The notes below the pieces were generated by a model. It did no database searches. It saw nothing but the letters and a program-made list of their open reading frames with translations, and was not told where the DNA came from. A DNA stretch of 25,125 nt, taken from assembly GCA_050693875.1 (NCBI GenBank), contig JBOGWP010000163.1:1-25125 (forward strand), written 5' to 3'. This document shows, piece by piece, positions 22,722 through 25,125 of the stretch (its first letter is position 1; every line of letters starts with the position of its first letter). This DNA comes from JBOGWP01 sp050693875. Lineage in GTDB: Bacteria; Actinomycetota; CADDZG01; JAHWKV01; JBOGWP01. The translations under genes were made by a program, and so were the position numbers.

Positions 22722-24077
22722 ATGGCTGAGGCCACCGAGACTCAGCAGCAGGGGGGCATCGGGCCGCCTCCCGGCAAGGTCGAGCGTAAGCACTGGCGAC
22801 ATCTGTACCAGGAAGTTGTTGCAACGCAGATCTGCGTCGGATGCTCGGCCTGTGTCGTCGCGTGCCCGCACGGCGTGATCGAGATGCAGGACTTCGATCC
22901 CGTGCAGGTGGGGGAGGAGAACGCCGGCGGCGGGCCCGACTACTGCGTCCACGGCGAGAAGAGCTGCTCGTTGTGTGCCATGGCCTGCCTCCGCCTCGAT
23001 CCCGACTTCGACGCCATCGAGCAGACGCTGTTCGGCCGTCGGCGCAGGCACCCGTCGGAGCCGTGGGGAATGACCAAGGAGATGTGGCTCGCCCGGGCGA
23101 CCGACGAGGAAATCCGCAAGCGCGCCCAGGACGGCGGCGCGGTCACGGCGATCATGGGCTGGATGCTCGAGACCGGAGAGATCGACGGGACGTGCGTGGC
23201 GAAGCCGAGGGAGGACAAGCCGTGGCTCGACGAGCCGTTCGTCGCGACGTCGAAGGAGGACCTCCTCCCGGCGGCTGGCTCGCGCTACACCTACTGCTCC
23301 ACGCCGCTCGCGCTGAAGGAGGCGAGCAAGGCCAAGATCAAGAAGATGGGCGTCGTCGGCGTGTCGTGCGAATCGACGGCCCTCCGCGAGATGGCGGCCG
23401 AGGGGGTCAGGCGGTGGAGCCGGATGGTGAAGTTCGTCGCCGGCCTGATGTGCAACGAGACCTTCGCCTACGAGCCGTTCATCCAGGACATCGTGAAGGG
23501 GCGGTACGGCATCGATCTCGACAAGATCACGAAGATCAACGTGAAGGGTGACGTCTACGTCAGCATCGAGGGTCAGGACGACGTGGTGATCCCGCTCGAC
23601 GAATGCAAGCCGTACGCGAATGCCTGGTGCCACCACTGCCCCGACTTCGCCGCGGAGCACGCCGACATCTCCTTTGGCGGGCTGGGAATGAGCGGCTGGA
23701 CGATGTGCCTGATCCGGACCGAGTACGGCGAGGATGTCTGGAACCGCGCCCTCGAGGCCGGCGTGATCGAGACACGGGAGGCCGACGAGGAGCCGACCGC
23801 GCTCAAGGTGCTCGACCGGCTCGCCAAGAAGCAGCGCAAGCGGGTTGGGCTGTGGGACCCCCATGCGCTCGGACGATGGCCGGTGAAGGAGACGCTCGAG
23901 CGGCTTCGGCGCGAATACCTCGAGGAAGCGCCGGGGAACGGAAAGGGCGCACCCCCCGGTGACGAGAAGGCCCCTGCCTCGGGCAACGGCAAGACGGAAG
24001 CTGCGGGGGGGGCGAAAGCCGAGGCGCCGGGCGACGGCACAGCCGAGGGATCCGGCAACGGCAAACCCGCCACCTGA
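22722..24077 (+). CDS. FrhB-type F420-linked iron-sulfur oxidoreductase
   Basis: This 451-residue protein belongs to the coenzyme F420 hydrogenase/dehydrogenase beta-subunit family (FrhB/FpoF-like), flavoproteins that pass electrons between F420 and iron-sulfur partners. A ferredoxin-like N-terminus has C38, C41, C44, C48 followed by Pro (CVGCSACVVACP) and a second group C75, C82, C85, C89. The FrhB core follows, with QDGGAVTAIMGWMLE, GVSCESTALREM and a third group C295, C303, C306 (CKPYANAWCHHCPDF) before ADISFGG. Residues about 404-451 are a Gly/Ala/Lys/Glu tail with GNGK repeats. No hydrogenase subunits are nearby, so ferredoxin:F420 exchange is more likely than hydrogen use; this is inference. 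It is divergent from cofC and probably leaderless. Confidence 0.88.
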   Translation: MAEATETQQQGGIGPPPGKVERKHWRHLYQEVVATQICVGCSACVVACPHGVIEMQDFDPVQVGEENAGGGPDYCVHGEKSCSLCAMACLRLDPDFDAIEQTLFGRRRRHPSEPWGMTKEMWLARATDEEIRKRAQDGGAVTAIMGWMLETGEIDGTCVAKPREDKPWLDEPFVATSKEDLLPAAGSRYTYCSTPLALKEASKAKIKKMGVVGVSCESTALREMAAEGVRRWSRMVKFVAGLMCNETFAYEPFIQDIVKGRYGIDLDKITKINVKGDVYVSIEGQDDVVIPLDECKPYANAWCHHCPDFAAEHADISFGGLGMSGWTMCLIRTEYGEDVWNRALEAGVIETREADEEPTALKVLDRLAKKQRKRVGLWDPHALGRWPVKETLERLRREYLEEAPGNGKGAPPGDEKAPASGNGKTEAAGGAKAEAPGDGTAEGSGNGKPAT

Positions 24078-24840
24078 TCCCGGCGGCGCCGAGGCGCACC
24101 GAGACCGCCTCGAGCCCCGGCGGGAGCGCGGCTATGCACTCCTGGCCGCGCTGGTGCCTCCATGGACCCGCTGGTGGTTCCGCACCTCCGTCGAGGGAGC
24201 CGAGCACATCCCCGCCTCGGGCCCTGCGATCGTGGCGGCGAACCACATCTCATACCTCGACCCCCTCCTGGTCGGCTCCGCCGTGCACTCGGCGGGCCGG
24301 CGCCCCCGATTCCTCGCCAAAGCGGAGCTGTTCGGCGTACCTGTCGTGCGGTCGGTGCTGCGGACCTCGGGCCAGATCCCGGTGCGACGCGGCACCCGCG
24401 AGGCGGCCGCGTCGCTCGCCGAGGCCGAGTCGGCGCTGCGGCGGGGGGAGTGCATCCTGATCTTTCCCGAGGGGACCAGTCGGACGTCGCCCGACCTGAC
24501 ACCCCTTCCCCCCAAGACCGGGGTGGCCCGCCTGGCGCTCGCATGCCGGGCTCCCGTGATCCCCTGTGCCACCTGGGGGGGCCAGTGGTTCTGGACGAAG
24601 CATCTCGGGGTCCGGCCGGGACCCGGCAAGGAGATGTGGGTCCGGTTCGGGCCCCCGATGCACTTCGACCAGCACCCGTCGCCGGGGGACCGCGAGGTCT
24701 GGCACCAGGTGGCGGGCGAGGTCATGCACGAGATTGAGGGGCTGCTCGCCGGGGCTCGCGCCGCGAAGCCGTGGCCTCCGACGCCGCCGGGGCGCCGCTA
24801 TCTCCAGAAGCAGGCGCGCAAGGCGCAGCGGCGAGCATGA
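23959..24840 (+). CDS. PlsC-type 1-acylglycerol-3-phosphate acyltransferase
   Basis: This membrane-associated acyltransferase is predicted to transfer an acyl chain to lysophosphatidic acid or a related lipid. The catalytic motif NHISYLD, the FPEGTSR substrate-binding motif and a later GGQWFWTKH stretch are all present. The start is uncertain. GTG 23959 gives 293 residues and overlaps the FrhB-like gene by 119 nt in its low-complexity 3' end. GTG 24154 gives 228 residues but cuts off GYALLAALVPPWTRWWF, which looks like the normal N-terminal membrane-contact helix. No in-frame ATG, GTG or TTG lies between them, and neither GTG has an SD, so a CTG start is also possible. Translation may be coupled to the gene before it. 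No link to F420 chemistry is evident. Confidence 0.85.
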   Translation: MTRRPLPRATARRKLRGGRKPRRRATAQPRDPATANPPPDPGGAEAHRDRLEPRRERGYALLAALVPPWTRWWFRTSVEGAEHIPASGPAIVAANHISYLDPLLVGSAVHSAGRRPRFLAKAELFGVPVVRSVLRTSGQIPVRRGTREAAASLAEAESALRRGECILIFPEGTSRTSPDLTPLPPKTGVARLALACRAPVIPCATWGGQWFWTKHLGVRPGPGKEMWVRFGPPMHFDQHPSPGDREVWHQVAGEVMHEIEGLLAGARAAKPWPPTPPGRRYLQKQARKAQRRA

Positions 24841-24898
24841 GACGGCGTTCCCTGCGATCCGGGAAATGTCGGGGAATTGTCGGCCGAATTGAGGGCAG

Positions 24899-24925
24899 AA
24901 AAACGGCCCACTCGTACGAGTGGGC
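24899..24925 (-). terminator. Intrinsic terminator for the minus-strand gene at the right edge
   Basis: A perfect 20-bp palindrome at 24906-24925 (8-bp stem, GTAC loop) is followed on the minus strand by CG and five T residues (24903-24899). It begins 21 nt after the stop codon at 24947. The 58 nt between the acyltransferase stop (24840) and this site hold nothing recognisable. Confidence 0.8.
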
Positions 24926-24946
24926 GTTCCTCGAGGTGTTGCTCGG

Positions 24947-25125
24947 CTACGGGGTCGAGGTCGTTCCCGAGGTCGGCACCGAGGTCGGGGCCGTCGACCC
25001 CGTCGTTCCCGGGATCGGAACCTGGATGTTCGTGTCGCCGCTGTCTCGCTCGATCGTGGTGCTGTTGTTGCTGGGCTGAGGGCTTCGGTTGAACGCCCAC
25101 CCCGAGAAGAGCAGGGCCCAGATCA
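24947..25125 (-). CDS. C-terminal end of a membrane-anchored protein (partial)
   Basis: On the minus strand a frame is open from the right edge of the window to a TAG at 24949-24947, encoding the last 58 residues of a protein. It begins inside a hydrophobic segment (IWALLFSGWAF), then becomes hydrophilic (NRSPQPSNNSTTIERDSGD) and ends in a Thr/Ser/Pro-rich tail that closes TSGTTSTP. This looks like a last membrane helix or anchor followed by an exposed flexible tail. Placement of a strong intrinsic terminator right after the stop supports a real gene end. The start and function lie beyond the window. The plus-strand reading of the same DNA has no start signal and is probably a shadow. Confidence 0.7.
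   Translation of the reverse strand, partial: IWALLFSGWAFNRSPQPSNNSTTIERDSGDTNIQVPIPGTTGSTAPTSVPTSGTTSTP

Noticed and set aside
24771..25079. Plus-strand gene at the right edge
   Set aside because: It starts inside the acyltransferase gene without an SD and crosses a minus-strand terminator. The minus-strand frame gives a more natural protein end.

Overview
The window is GC-rich, densely packed bacterial DNA, most likely from an uncultured member of the Actinomycetota. Four things point there: a fused CofG-CofH protein (FbiC), a full coenzyme F420 biosynthesis set, several start codons that lie 6-9 nt after a TANNNT -10-like box with no Shine-Dalgarno (leaderless style), and a secreted protease ending in GYWLSAADGGIFAFGDAGF-type repeats, which I associate with Acidimicrobiia-like genomes. 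The class is an inference. I saw no rRNA, tRNA, CRISPR array or transposase.

Positions 1-12500 hold a surface-polysaccharide region. A minus-strand operon (5185 to 251) runs from a GT2-methyltransferase fusion through a methyltransferase, an ABC-2 permease (Wzm), its ATPase with a Wzt-type C-terminal domain, to a small amphipathic protein with an excellent SD. A YfhO-type multi-pass membrane protein (5236-7671, plus strand) is divergent from it. A second minus-strand operon (12407 to 7690) encodes a large GT4 enzyme, a short coiled-coil protein, a GT2 enzyme and a methyltransferase with a helical tail. The likely scheme is that the GTs and methyltransferases assemble and modify a glycan on a lipid carrier, Wzm/Wzt export it, and the Alg5-like GT2 charges polyprenyl phosphate with a sugar that YfhO uses outside the membrane. 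Two ~90-bp direct repeats lie downstream of the first operon at the left edge.

Positions 12500-17200 are mixed: a small cupin, a secreted subtilisin-family protease with four 42-residue C-terminal repeats, an NAD-dependent sugar epimerase, and a membrane-anchored DUF3105 protein.

Positions 17200-22720 are an F420 block: cofD-cofE on the minus strand, divergent fbiC on the plus strand, then cofC on the minus strand. CofE-CofD-FbiC is bracketed by two inverted copies of a CTAG-bounded repeat (17219-17534 and 21812-22052). The four biosynthetic activities needed from Fo to F420 are all present, but CofE lacks the C-terminal reductase domain of mycobacterial FbiB.

Positions 22720-25125 hold an FrhB-type F420-linked iron-sulfur oxidoreductase divergent from cofC, a PlsC-type acyltransferase overlapping its 3' end, and the C-terminal end of a minus-strand membrane-anchored protein followed by a clear intrinsic terminator.
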